Shown: positions 6,770 to 16,100 of the stretch, one piece after another
Layout of the letters: each line of letters starts with the position of its first letter
How positions within the stretch are numbered: position 1 is the stretch's first letter
Source of the DNA: Pseudomonadota bacterium
GTDB taxonomy: Bacteria; Myxococcota_A; UBA796; GCA-2862545
DNA length: 64,000 bases
Direction of reading: 5' to 3'
Assembly (NCBI GenBank): GCA_947505245.1
Contig: CANNIZ010000010.1
Location: 1 to 64,000, forward strand
Translations under genes and position numbers: made by a program
Notes under the pieces: model-generated
Database searches by the model: none
What the model was told of the DNA's origin: nothing
Seen by the model: the letters and a program-made list of their open reading frames with translations, nothing else

Positions 6770-8494
6770 ATGTCCGACACGATCCCCGCCCGATTCGTGG
6801 CCCAAGCGACCGTGCGACCCGGTGAACCTGCGTGGTTCACAAGGACGGAAGCCGGTTGGCAGCCAACGACCTGGGCGGGGGCGGTGTCGGAGGCCCGCCA
6901 GCTGGCGAGGGCCCTGGTGAGCGCGGGCTTCAAGCCCGGCGATCGGCTCACGATCGCTGGCAACAACCGCGCGGAGTGGGTGCTCGCCGCTCACGCCGCG
7001 ATGATGGCCGGCGGCGCATCCGCGGGCGTGTATGGCACCTGCTCGGCCGACGAGGTTGCGTACATTGTCTCCCACGCCGAAGCGAGCATCGCGTTCGTGG
7101 AAGACCGCGCGCAGCTCGACAAGCTTCGCTCGCGTCGCGAGCAGCTTCCGTTGCTGAAGCACATCGTCGGGTTTCGCGGATTGGCGGTGCAAGACGAGCC
7201 GCTGTTCGTGCAGTGGGAAGCGTTCCTCGCCCGCGGCGACGCGACGGCGGCCGACGTGATCGACGCGCGAATCGGGCTGCTCGCGGATGACGGCGTCGGG
7301 ACGCTGATCTACACGTCGGGCACGACGGGGCCGCCGAAGGCGGTGATGCTCACGCACCGCAACCTCGCGTGGACGGCAGGCGTCGCGCTCGAGATCGCTT
7401 CGGTAGGGGCGTCCGATTCGATGTTGTCGTACCTCCCGTTGTCGCACATCGCCGAGCAGATGTTCACGGTGCACGTGCCGGCCACCTGCGGGAGCCACGT
7501 CTACTTCGCGCGCTCGATCGAGACGTTGAAGGAAGACCTCGCGTCGGCCCAACCCACCATATTCTTCGGCGTGCCGCGGGTGTGGGAGAAGATGAACGCG
7601 GGCATCGCGGCGAAGCTCAAGGACGCGACGGGCGCGAAGCGGCGCCTCGCCGCCTGGGCGATGGCCACCGGACGCGCGGCGGCAGCGGCGCGCAACGCAG
7701 GCGGGCGCCCCGGGTTGTTGCTCGCGCTCCAGGAGCGCCTCGCAGAGCGCCTCGTGCTGGCAAAGGTGCGCGCTGCGATCGGCCTCGGACGTGCGCGATT
7801 CTGTGTGAGCGGCGCCGCGCCGATCGCCCCCGATGTGCTCGAATTCTTCAGCAGCTTCGGGCTCATCATCCACGAGGTCTATGGGCAGTCCGAAGGCTGC
7901 GGCCCCACCTCGTTCAATCGCCCCGGCGCGACGCGGTTCGGCTCCGTCGGACCCGCTGTACCGGGCGTCGAGCTGCGCATCGCCGAAGACGGCGAGATCT
8001 GCGCGCGCGGGCCCAACGTGTTCAAGGGCTACCTGAAGGACGAGACGGCCACGAACGAGGCGCTCCTCGATGGCTGGCTGCGCTCGGGCGACCTCGGTCA
8101 GATCGATGCGCAGGGCTTCCTTCACATCACCGGCCGCAAGAAGGACATCATCGTCACGGCGGGCGGAAAGAACATCGCGCCGAAGAACATCGAGGGCGGG
8201 CTGAAGGAGTCGCCTTATGTCGTGGAAGCCGTGGTGATCGGCGACCGTCGCCCGTTCCTTTCGGCGCTGCTCGTCGTCGAAGGTGACGTGAAAGACGAAG
8301 TCCTGCAGGCGCACGTCGACGCGGTCAACAGCCGGTTCGCCCGCGTCGAGCACGTCCGCAAGTGGCGCCGCCTGCCACGCCCGCTCGACGTCGAACACGG
8401 CGAACTGACGCCCACGCTCAAGGTGAAGCGTAAGCGCGTTGACGAGCATTTCAAGGCCATTATTGACGAGATGTACGCCCAGGAGACCCCATGA
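6770..8494 (+). CDS. Long-chain fatty acyl-CoA synthetase (AMP-forming)
   Basis: A 574-residue adenylate-forming enzyme that activates fatty acids to acyl-CoA. The ATP-binding signature YTSGTTGPPK lies around residues 180-189, the VYGQSEG motif around 370, GWLRSGDLG around 434 and the C-terminal GGKNIAPKNIE around 466. The size and the FACS-like EVYGQSEG/GDLG spacing point to long-chain substrates. The last codons overlap the next gene as ATGA. It sits in an operon with a HAD phosphatase and a hydrolase, so it may serve lipid turnover; substrate length is not determinable here. Confidence 0.92.
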   Translation: MSDTIPARFVAQATVRPGEPAWFTRTEAGWQPTTWAGAVSEARQLARALVSAGFKPGDRLTIAGNNRAEWVLAAHAAMMAGGASAGVYGTCSADEVAYIVSHAEASIAFVEDRAQLDKLRSRREQLPLLKHIVGFRGLAVQDEPLFVQWEAFLARGDATAADVIDARIGLLADDGVGTLIYTSGTTGPPKAVMLTHRNLAWTAGVALEIASVGASDSMLSYLPLSHIAEQMFTVHVPATCGSHVYFARSIETLKEDLASAQPTIFFGVPRVWEKMNAGIAAKLKDATGAKRRLAAWAMATGRAAAAARNAGGRPGLLLALQERLAERLVLAKVRAAIGLGRARFCVSGAAPIAPDVLEFFSSFGLIIHEVYGQSEGCGPTSFNRPGATRFGSVGPAVPGVELRIAEDGEICARGPNVFKGYLKDETATNEALLDGWLRSGDLGQIDAQGFLHITGRKKDIIVTAGGKNIAPKNIEGGLKESPYVVEAVVIGDRRPFLSALLVVEGDVKDEVLQAHVDAVNSRFARVEHVRKWRRLPRPLDVEHGELTPTLKVKRKRVDEHFKAIIDEMYAQETP

Positions 8495-8784
8495 AGGAAC
8501 AATCGATCGTGCTCGACGCAAACGACGTGACGCGGGTGTGGAACCTTGCGCTGGCGATGGCCGCCGCCGACGAGAGCGCGGAAGGCGACCTCGCCGTCGT
8601 GTTCCCGGCGGCGCTCGAGACGTACCTGTCGTTCAAGCAGCACCTGGCGGACGGAGGCCTCACGTTCGACGACGGGGAGTTCAACTGGACGTCGTCGTTG
8701 GACGGTCCGAACCTCGTGTTGCGCGCGGAGCCAATCGCGCCGCCTCCCAGGGTCGTGCAGAGCAAATCGAAGAAGAAGGTGTGA
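8491..8784 (+). CDS. Small acidic protein, unknown function
   Basis: A 97-residue protein without signal or membrane segment, made of a helical N-terminal half (VWNLALAMAAADESAEG), a strand-rich middle and a KSKKKV tail. The start ATG 8491 overlaps the synthetase stop and its TGA overlaps the GTG of the phosphatase, so it is translated as part of the operon. I do not recognise a family. Confidence 0.65.
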   Translation: MKEQSIVLDANDVTRVWNLALAMAAADESAEGDLAVVFPAALETYLSFKQHLADGGLTFDDGEFNWTSSLDGPNLVLRAEPIAPPPRVVQSKSKKKV

Positions 8785-9428
8785 TCACACGGGGGGTCGT
8801 GTTCGATCTCGACGGAACGCTCGTCGATAGCCTTCGCGACCTCCACGAGTCCCTCGGCGACGTGCTGGCCGCGCGTGGCCTGCGCCGACCCTCCCCGGGC
8901 GAGGTGCGGTCGATGGTGGGGGACGGCGCCCGTCGCCTCGTCGAGAAGGCCCTGATCGCGACTGGAGGGCCGTCGGACGGGTCAACCGTCGACGGGGTTA
9001 CGCGCGAGTTCCTGCTTATGTACGGCGCGCGGGCCGATCGGTACACCGCGCCGTACGCCGGAATGATCGAGGTCGTCGACGCGATCCGCGCGCGCGGGGC
9101 GAAGCTCGCGGTGTGCACCAACAAGCCACGGGCCGCCACGCTCGCCATCCTGAGCGCCACGGGCCTCGCGTCGCGGTTCGACGCGGTCGTCGCGGGGGAC
9201 GACGTGCCACGGCGCAAGCCCGATCCTGCCCACGTGCTCGCCGCCTGCGCGGCGCTCGGCCTGGCCGGGAACGAGGTGGCGATGGTCGGGGACGGTCCGC
9301 ACGACCTCCTCGCGGCGGCGGGCGCTGGCGCGCGACCGATCGGCGTGCGGTGGGGCTACGGGGACGTGGATTCGGTGGCGTCGGAATTCGTCGCTGAGTC
9401 GCCAGCCGACCTGCTGGATCTCGTCTGA
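8781..9428 (+). CDS. gph: HAD-superfamily phosphatase, phosphoglycolate phosphatase-like
   Basis: A 215-residue HAD hydrolase from GTG 8781, which overlaps the preceding TGA. Motif I FDLDGTLVDS carries nucleophile D9 and acid D11. Motif II is the Thr in CTNKP, motif III the Lys in RRKPDP, and motif IV is MVGDGPHD. A helical cap sits between motifs I and II (subclass I), as in Gph-type phosphoglycolate phosphatases and related sugar-phosphatases. The exact substrate cannot be read from sequence. The TGA shares its A with the ATG of the next gene. Confidence 0.85.
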   Translation: MITRGVVFDLDGTLVDSLRDLHESLGDVLAARGLRRPSPGEVRSMVGDGARRLVEKALIATGGPSDGSTVDGVTREFLLMYGARADRYTAPYAGMIEVVDAIRARGAKLAVCTNKPRAATLAILSATGLASRFDAVVAGDDVPRRKPDPAHVLAACAALGLAGNEVAMVGDGPHDLLAAAGAGARPIGVRWGYGDVDSVASEFVAESPADLLDLV

Positions 9429-10207
9429 TGGAGCTCGTCAGAGGCGACGGAGCCGTCTTGTGGTGGACCTCACAGGGGGCCGGTCCCGACGTGGTGATCA
9501 CCCACGGCCTGTTCGGTGATCACCGGACGTTCAGCGCGGTCGCGCGGGTGCTGGTCGCGGCGGGCTTTCGCGTCGTCAGTTGGGACCTCCGCGTCCACGG
9601 TCGCTCGTCCCGTGGCACCCGCGACCTCGTGTTCGAGGACCTCGTCGCCGATCTGCTCGCCGTGTGCGACGCCGCCGCGGTGACCGACGCCGTGTTGATC
9701 GGTCATGATCTGGGCGGCGTGCTGTCACTCGAGGCCTGTCTCGAGCGCCCTGAGTCGTTTGCCGGCGTCTCGGTGTGGTGCGTCGACCCAACGCCCGCGC
9801 CGCGGGACCGACTCGCTGCCGCGGCCGTCTCGGCTGCGCGGCACGTCGCGATCCGGCCGCTGGTGCTCGCGATGGAGCCGTTCATGACGCGCGCGGGGGG
9901 GCCGGCCGCGCTGCTGCAACGGCGCACGGCGACTACGCTCGCGCCCGCCGGCGTCGCCGAGGTGATCGATGCGGCCTCGCTGCGCGAGGACCTGATGCCG
10001 CGCCTCGGTGACCTGTGGGTGGGCGTCCAGGTGGTCTGGGGCGAGCAGGACGTGCTCACGCGGCCGTTCGCGTACCGTGACCTGCTTACGGTGTTGCCGG
10101 CCGCGGAGCGCCTCGCGGTGCCCGAAGCGGGGCATCTTGTGCACGTCGATCGGCCGGAGATCGTGCTGCCTGCGGTGCTCGCGTTCGCGAACCGCGTCAG
10201 CCGGTAG
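9428..10207 (+). CDS. Alpha/beta hydrolase with an aspartate nucleophile elbow
   Basis: A 259-residue alpha/beta-hydrolase-fold enzyme. The oxyanion region THGLFGDH is at about 25-32. The nucleophile elbow reads GHDLGG with Asp94 where esterases have Ser, as in epoxide hydrolases and haloalkane dehalogenases. The catalytic His is in EAGHLVHVDRPE. Asp-nucleophile members hydrolyse epoxides, C-halogen or C-F bonds through an alkyl-enzyme ester. Last gene of the five-gene operon; it ends directly against a convergent gene. Substrate unknown. Confidence 0.85.
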   Translation: MELVRGDGAVLWWTSQGAGPDVVITHGLFGDHRTFSAVARVLVAAGFRVVSWDLRVHGRSSRGTRDLVFEDLVADLLAVCDAAAVTDAVLIGHDLGGVLSLEACLERPESFAGVSVWCVDPTPAPRDRLAAAAVSAARHVAIRPLVLAMEPFMTRAGGPAALLQRRTATTLAPAGVAEVIDAASLREDLMPRLGDLWVGVQVVWGEQDVLTRPFAYRDLLTVLPAAERLAVPEAGHLVHVDRPEIVLPAVLAFANRVSR

Positions 10208-11089
10208 TCACCAGCCGCCGAGCGCGAGGCCGAAGGCGCCGATGACGATCGCGTAGACACCGGTGATCGCGAGCACGCCGCCGGTTCCCCAGCCGTTCGC
10301 GCGCGCCGAGACGCCTGCGCCGAGCAGCGCCGTGGCCGACGAAGCCAGCAGGCCGATGGCCACGACACGCCACGGCCGATCGAGCAGGGGGGCCACGACG
10401 AGAGCGCCGATCAGGACGCCCCACGGGATGCCGAGCGCAGGCGCGCGCCACACCCGGTAGGTCCAGTCGACGGCGTCGGTGGGGGCGCCCGTCGCGAGCC
10501 CTCCGAGGCGGCTCACGCGCGCCTTGACCGCTGGGAGGAGGACCGAGGGCAACGTGGCGTCGCCGGCCCCGCTCGCGGTGACGACGCGAACGAAGGTCTG
10601 CCGGCCGACGGTGACTGCGTGCACCGCCTGCACCTCGTGCCACGGGACGATCGGCGCCCAAGGCGGGCCGGCCGCGATGCCCTCGCGCCGCACCACGACC
10701 GCGTCCCGGAGCCGCACGACCGGCCAGGCGAGGGCCACGGCCACTCCCGCGCCGGCGAGCGCGCCGAGCCACGCCGTAGCGACGCACGCGAGCGCGGTGG
10801 TGAGCAGTGCGCCCGCCGCGAAGACGAGGTCGGACGGGGCGCCGAGGGGCGCCGACGGAAAACGACCGTCGGCCCAGTCGCTCGTGAACGGGCGGTCCGG
10901 GTACGCGGCGCGCACGGACTTACGCACGCTCCCGTAGCCGCCGCCCATGGGCAACTTCAGGCCTGGGCCGACGACCTCGAGCCAGGCGCGTCCGGTGAGG
11001 GCGTCGTAGCGCTCGTGAAAGCCGATCACGCGCCGGGGATCGACCGCAGCGCCATCGTGCAAGAGCGTTCCTTCCCGGACTTCGACCAT
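10208..11089 (-). CDS. Membrane protein with a PH-like middle domain
   Basis: A 293-residue protein. The N-terminal 75 residues are soluble. Two membrane helices at about 88-125 follow, then a 75-residue strand-rich segment (DAVVVRREGIAAG, PWHEVQAVHAVTVG) resembling bacterial PH-like domains, and three hydrophobic helices at 215-292. No signal peptide. The start ATG 11089 has only moderate ribosome-binding support. It converges base-to-base with the hydrolase gene. Function unknown. Confidence 0.7.
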   Translation of the reverse strand: MVEVREGTLLHDGAAVDPRRVIGFHERYDALTGRAWLEVVGPGLKLPMGGGYGSVRKSVRAAYPDRPFTSDWADGRFPSAPLGAPSDLVFAAGALLTTALACVATAWLGALAGAGVAVALAWPVVRLRDAVVVRREGIAAGPPWAPIVPWHEVQAVHAVTVGRQTFVRVVTASGAGDATLPSVLLPAVKARVSRLGGLATGAPTDAVDWTYRVWRAPALGIPWGVLIGALVVAPLLDRPWRVVAIGLLASSATALLGAGVSARANGWGTGGVLAITGVYAIVIGAFGLALGGW

Positions 11090-11151
11090 GGCCGCAGCCT
11101 AACCCGCGAAACGCGCGACCACGCGAGCCCCGAACGACACGATCCTCGCCG

Positions 11152-11715
11152 TCAGTCCTGGTCGGGCGTGTTCAGGTCAGGCACGGCCGCGATCATCGGG
11201 TCATCCTGGAGTTGGAGCCGCATCGACAGGAACGACTCACCCGTGCGCGGATCGTCGTACGTGGTGCCGAGGATCTCGAAGCCGACGTCCTGGTAGACGC
11301 GGATCGCGCGGCGGTTGTCGCTCGCGACCATGAGCGTGACCGTGCGGAGGCCGCGTTGGCGCAGCCTGTCGAGCACGCCGTCGAGGAACCGCTGGCCGAG
11401 GCCCCGCCCGCGCCAACCGGGCCGGATGCCCATGGACAGCAATAGCACCTCGTTCGGCCGCTCCCAGGTGCGCATGAACGTGGCGGTGCCGATGATGTTC
11501 CCGGTGGTGGACGGCGCGCTGTCGGCGCGCAGCACGAACACGTGGCCGTGTTGAAGGAAGGCTGCGGCCGTGTACGTCGAGAACGTGGCTTCGTTGAACG
11601 TTTGAAGGTCGATGTCCAGGAGGATTCGTGTCAACGTCGCTGGATCGCCTTCGGCGTCTTCCACGCGGATCACAAAGCTCGTTCCTTCCTTGCCGTCGAT
11701 GCGGAACCCTTCCAT
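11152..11715 (-). CDS. GNAT-family N-acetyltransferase
   Basis: A 187-residue acetyltransferase. The acetyl-CoA pyrophosphate loop is RPGWRGRGLGQRFLDGVL, preceded by the strand VLLLSMGI and followed by LMVASDNRRAIRVYQDVGFE, the motif B region typical of the fold. I prefer ATG 11715, preceded by GGGGG, over a TTG seven codons earlier. The YDDPRTGESFLSMRLQL end suits small-molecule or ribosomal-protein acetylases alike, so the substrate is open. It is divergent from aminopeptidase P across 84 bp. Confidence 0.85.
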   Translation of the reverse strand: MEGFRIDGKEGTSFVIRVEDAEGDPATLTRILLDIDLQTFNEATFSTYTAAAFLQHGHVFVLRADSAPSTTGNIIGTATFMRTWERPNEVLLLSMGIRPGWRGRGLGQRFLDGVLDRLRQRGLRTVTLMVASDNRRAIRVYQDVGFEILGTTYDDPRTGESFLSMRLQLQDDPMIAAVPDLNTPDQD

Positions 11716-11799
11716 TCGGACCCCCGCTTGGCGCAACCCGTCGCTGCGGAACAGATTAAGGACCGGTTCCGCCTCGTGTCAAACGCCGTTGGAGTTCCC

Positions 11800-13107
11800 A
11801 TGCACGTTCGCCCCGACTTTGCGCATCATCGGCAACGCCTGCTCGAGCGCCTCGGCGCGGACGAGGCCGTGTTGTTGTTCGGCGCGCCGCACCCGCTCCG
11901 AAATGGCGACAGCGAGTTCCGATACCGTCCCGACTCGGACGTCTATTGGCTTACGGGCTGGGAACAGTCGGATTGTGCGGTGTTTTTGCGGCCCGGCGAG
12001 GCGCCGTTCACGCTGTTCGTGCAGCCGAAGGACAAGGAGCGGGAGACGTGGACCGGCCGCCGTCCCGGCCCTGAGGGGGCGCGGGAGCGGTTTGGCGCCG
12101 ACGCGGCGTTCCCGATCGAGAAGGTGGCGGACGAGCTTGTGCGGCTGCTGCAGGGCGTGCGGACGCTGCACTACGCGTTCGGGCGCGATCACGACAACGA
12201 TCTGCTCCTGCTCGGCGCGATCCAGCGCGCGCAGAAGGCGGCGCGAAAGACGTTCCTCGACACGCCCGACGGGTTCATCGGGCCCGCTCGGCTGCTGCAT
12301 GATCTGCGACTGATCAAGGGGCCGGACGAGATCGCGGTGATGCGCGAGGCGGCGCGGATCACGGGCGAAGCGCATCGGGCGGCGATGAAGGAAGCGCGAC
12401 CGGGACGTAACGAGCGCGAGATCGAGGCGCTGATCGAGTGGACGTTCCGGCGCGAAGGCGGGAACGGGCCCGGGTACGGGACGATCGTCGCCGGCGGGCC
12501 GAACGCCTGCATCCTTCACTACATCGAGAACAAGGACGTGCTGCTCGACGGCGATCTGCTGCTGATCGACGCCGGCTGCGAGTACGAGCTGTACACGGGC
12601 GACGTCACCCGCACGTTCCCGGTGGGCGGCAAGTTCACCGAACCCCAACGGCGCGTGTACGAGCACGTCCTGGCGGCCCAGGAAGCGTCGTTTGCGTTTG
12701 CGCGTGCGGGGCAGCCGTACCGCGCGATGCACGACGCGTCGGTTCGCCGGCTCACGGAGGGCATGATCGACCTTGGCCTGCTCCAGGGCCCGGTGGATGA
12801 TCGCATCGCCGACGATTCGTATCGCAAGTACTACATGCACGGCACCGGCCACTGGCTCGGCCTCGACGTGCATGACGCGGGCGCCTACGTGCGCGGCAAC
12901 ACGAGCCGGCCGCTCGTGGCCGGGAACATCGTCACCGTCGAGCCGGGGCTGTACATCGCGCCGGACGACATGGACGCCCCGCGCGAGCTGCGCGGCATCG
13001 GCATCCGAATCGAAGACGACCTGCTCATTACCGACGGCGAGCCCGAGAACCTGACCCGGGACATCCCGAAGACGGTCAGCGAGATCGAGGCGTTCTGCGC
13101 ACGATAG
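11800..13107 (+). CDS. pepP: Xaa-Pro aminopeptidase (aminopeptidase P)
   Basis: A 435-residue M24 metallopeptidase that removes N-terminal residues preceding proline. The N-terminal creatinase-like domain (FRYRPDSDVYWLTG at about 43-56) and C-terminal pita-bread domain are both present. The five metal ligands are visible: Asp in LLIDAGCEY (about 256), Asp in TGDVTRTF (about 268), His in HGTGHWLG (about 350), Glu in TVEPGLY (about 383) and Glu in GIRIEDD (about 407). Start ATG 11800 follows TTGGAG. The 3' end overlaps the convergent giant lipoprotein gene by 32 bp. Confidence 0.95.
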   Translation: MHVRPDFAHHRQRLLERLGADEAVLLFGAPHPLRNGDSEFRYRPDSDVYWLTGWEQSDCAVFLRPGEAPFTLFVQPKDKERETWTGRRPGPEGARERFGADAAFPIEKVADELVRLLQGVRTLHYAFGRDHDNDLLLLGAIQRAQKAARKTFLDTPDGFIGPARLLHDLRLIKGPDEIAVMREAARITGEAHRAAMKEARPGRNEREIEALIEWTFRREGGNGPGYGTIVAGGPNACILHYIENKDVLLDGDLLLIDAGCEYELYTGDVTRTFPVGGKFTEPQRRVYEHVLAAQEASFAFARAGQPYRAMHDASVRRLTEGMIDLGLLQGPVDDRIADDSYRKYYMHGTGHWLGLDVHDAGAYVRGNTSRPLVAGNIVTVEPGLYIAPDDMDAPRELRGIGIRIEDDLLITDGEPENLTRDIPKTVSEIEAFCAR

Positions 13108-16100
13108 CGACGAGGCCGAGCGCCATCAGCCACAGGCCGCTGGTGCCGCCGGTCTCGCAGCCGCACTTCTTTTCGGGGGTGCCGGTCTCGGCCGTGTCTG
13201 CGCTGTCGACATCGGAGTCCGCATCCGAATCAGCGTCGGTGTCCGCGTCGGTATCGGAGTCCGAGTCGGAGTCGGTGTCCGCGTCGCCTGTGTCGGTGAC
13301 GAGGTCCTTGCCGTCGCAGTCCTGATCGATGCCGTCGTCGGCCACCTCGGCGGCGCCCTCGTGGATCGTCGAGTCGTCGTCCTTGCAGTCGCCGACGACG
13401 TCCACCCAGCCGGTGAGTTCGGGCTCGGAGCAGGCGTCTTTTGCGCCGGCAGCATCGCCATACGTGTCGCCGTCGTCGTCGGGGTAGAACGTGAACCAGA
13501 ACGCCTTGTCGTCGTCTGCGGCGCCGACGCAGTCATCGTTGAGCCCGTTGCATTCGTCGTCAGCGCTCGGGTTCACGCTCGCGTCGGTGTCGTCGCAGTC
13601 GTCGTGGCTCTGGATGCCGCCCGACTTGCAGGACTGCTCCATCGCACCAGCGCCGAAGCCGTCCCCGTCGAGGTCCGCATAGGAGGTGAACAGGCCGTCT
13701 ACCGCGTCGTTGTCGAGGCGACCGTCGCAGTCTTCGTCGATGCCGTCACACGACTCGGGCGCGCCGGGGTGGATGGTGGCGTCGGTCTCGTCGCAGTCGG
13801 CCTTGTAGTCCACCGCGCCATTTCCGGGGCCAGCGCAGTTCGACTTGCCGACGGACGTGCCGCCGTAGGTGTCCCCATCCGTGTCCACGTAGAACGTCGG
13901 GTAGCTGCTCGCCGCCACGTTCGCGTCAGCGTCGTCTGCGAGGCCGTCGCAGTCTTCGTCGACGTCAAGCGAGTCGCAGACCTCGGCCTCGCCCGGGTTG
14001 ATCGTCGCGAGCTTGTCGTTGCAGTCGTCGCCCACCAGCGAGGATCCGCTGCGTTCGCACGCGCTCGCCGACTTCGTCGGGTCTCCGTGGCCGTCGGCGT
14101 CCGCGTCGGTGAACCAAAGCGACTGGGACGACGGGAGCACGCTCGGGTCAGCGTCGTCGGCGAGCTTGTCGCAGTCTTCGTCGACGTTCAGCGGGTCGCA
14201 AACCTCGTCGGCGGACGGCGAGATCAACCCGTTGGCGTCGTTGCAGTCGTCGTTGCTGTCGGCGTACCCGGCGGCCGGGTCGCACGCGAGGCGCGGCGTG
14301 CCGGTCGCTGACCCGTGCCCGTCGCTGTCGCCGTCGGGCCAGGTCTGCGCAAAGCCGCTCGCGAGCACGGACGCGTCGGCGTCGTCCGCCTTGTTGTCGC
14401 AGTCCTCGTCCACGTTCAGCGCGTCGCACACCTCCTGCGCGGCCGGGTTGATCGCGTTGTTCGCGTCGTTGCAGTCGTCCGGCGTCGTCGTCAGGCGGCC
14501 CGCCGCCGGTTCGCAATACTTCGCGCCGGGGTCGGCGAGTGAGGTGTGGCCGTCGAGATCGGCGTCCGCGTAGTATGTCGGCGCGGTGGACTTGTCGGTC
14601 GTGGCGTCGAGGTCGTCGGCGGACTTGTTGCAGTTCTCGTCGACGTTGCCCGGGTCACACACTTCGGTCTCGCCGGGGTTGATCGCGGCGTTGCTGTCGT
14701 CACAGTCAGTGGCGTCGATGAAGGCCGTGAAGCCGGTACCAGGAAAGTCGCAGTAAACGTCGGTAGGCCCGAAGGCGTCGCCGTAGCCATCGACGTCCGA
14801 GTCGTAGTACCAGACGGACATCGTCGTCGGGTCGGTGCTGTTGTCGAAATCGTCCGACTTCTTGTCGCAGTCTTCGTCGACGTCGGCCCCGTCACAGATC
14901 TCGGGATCGCTCGGGCTGATGTTCGGGTTCGAATCGTTGCAGTCGTCGAGCTTTCCGGCGGCCCTGATCTCGCCCAGGTCTGCGCAGTCGGTGTCGATCG
15001 ACGCGACGGTGGACGTGGTTCCGTGGCCGTCCTTGTCGTTGTCCCGGTAGCAGGTCTCCTTGCCGTCGCAGTTCTGATCGATCTCGTCGCCGACGGTCTC
15101 CGTGAGACCCGGGTGAATCAGGTTGCTGGTGTCGTCGCAGTCGGGGTTCGTATAGTCGCCGATCTTGTAGCCATCGCCGTCCTTGTCGGCCCAGCCGCGG
15201 TACATGCGGATGCCAGCGTTTCGGACCGCGCCATAGGCGTCTACCAGACCATCCCCGGACACGTCGCGTCCGCCAGCGTAGGCCGACAGATAGACAGTTC
15301 CCGGGATCGTTGTGAGGGACGCTCCCAAGCCCGTCGCCGTGGCGGAACGGAAATCGATCACCGAGTTGGCGTTCGAGAATTCCGACAACATGAACTCATC
15401 GAGTCCGTTGGCATCGGTGTCGCCGATCGGACTGATGCCAGTGGCCGGGGTGGCGAGCGTCTGGCTCGGGGTCGCAAGGCTCGCTGGCAGGCCGGCCGCG
15501 GAACCGAAATACACCCGGATGGACGTCCCGGTTGGACTTGCGACGTCAAGGTAGGCGTCGTTGTTGAAGCGCGCGACGATGCCAACGCCTCCGGTAGCGT
15601 AGGTGCGCGCAGGGGTTGACAGGAAGGCTGTCCCATTGGCGCCAAGGAAGACGTACTGGGGGGCTGCATTGGATCCGCCGGTGCTTACGAGCAGCTCCGA
15701 ATTGCCGTCGCCGTTGGTGTCGCCGATGAACTCGACCTCACGCCCCCAATTCGTCGCACCGTTTGGCATCGGCACCGTGGAAGAGGGAACCGTCGGGAAC
15801 AGGCTCGCCCCCCCGCTGCGGAACAGCTGAACCGTGCCTGGGGTGAGGTTGGTCCCCATGTAGCCGAGGACGAGGTCGCTATCGCCGTCGCCGTCGAAGT
15901 CTCCGGCGGTCAGGCTCCCGGTCCCCATGACCGACTGGGGGATGGTGTCCGCCAAGGTCAGGCCGGTCGGCCCTCCCTTGTAGACGATGATGTCGAGCGT
16001 GCCGTCGATGTAGGCGATGTCGGTGAAGCCGTCCCCGTTGAAGTCGCCGCCGGTGGATTCGTAGACGTTCGAGGTGCCGAAGACCGTCGGCGTTGTGCTC

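Noticed and set aside
11542-11799. N-terminal extension of aminopeptidase P by 86 codons
   Set aside because: It overlaps the divergent acetyltransferase gene, and ATG 11800 gives the family-typical N-terminus and size.
13361-14311. Plus-strand frame opposite the giant FG-GAP/MopE-like lipoprotein
   Set aside because: Its Val/Arg/Ala repeats merely mirror the Asp-rich metal-binding repeats on the other strand.
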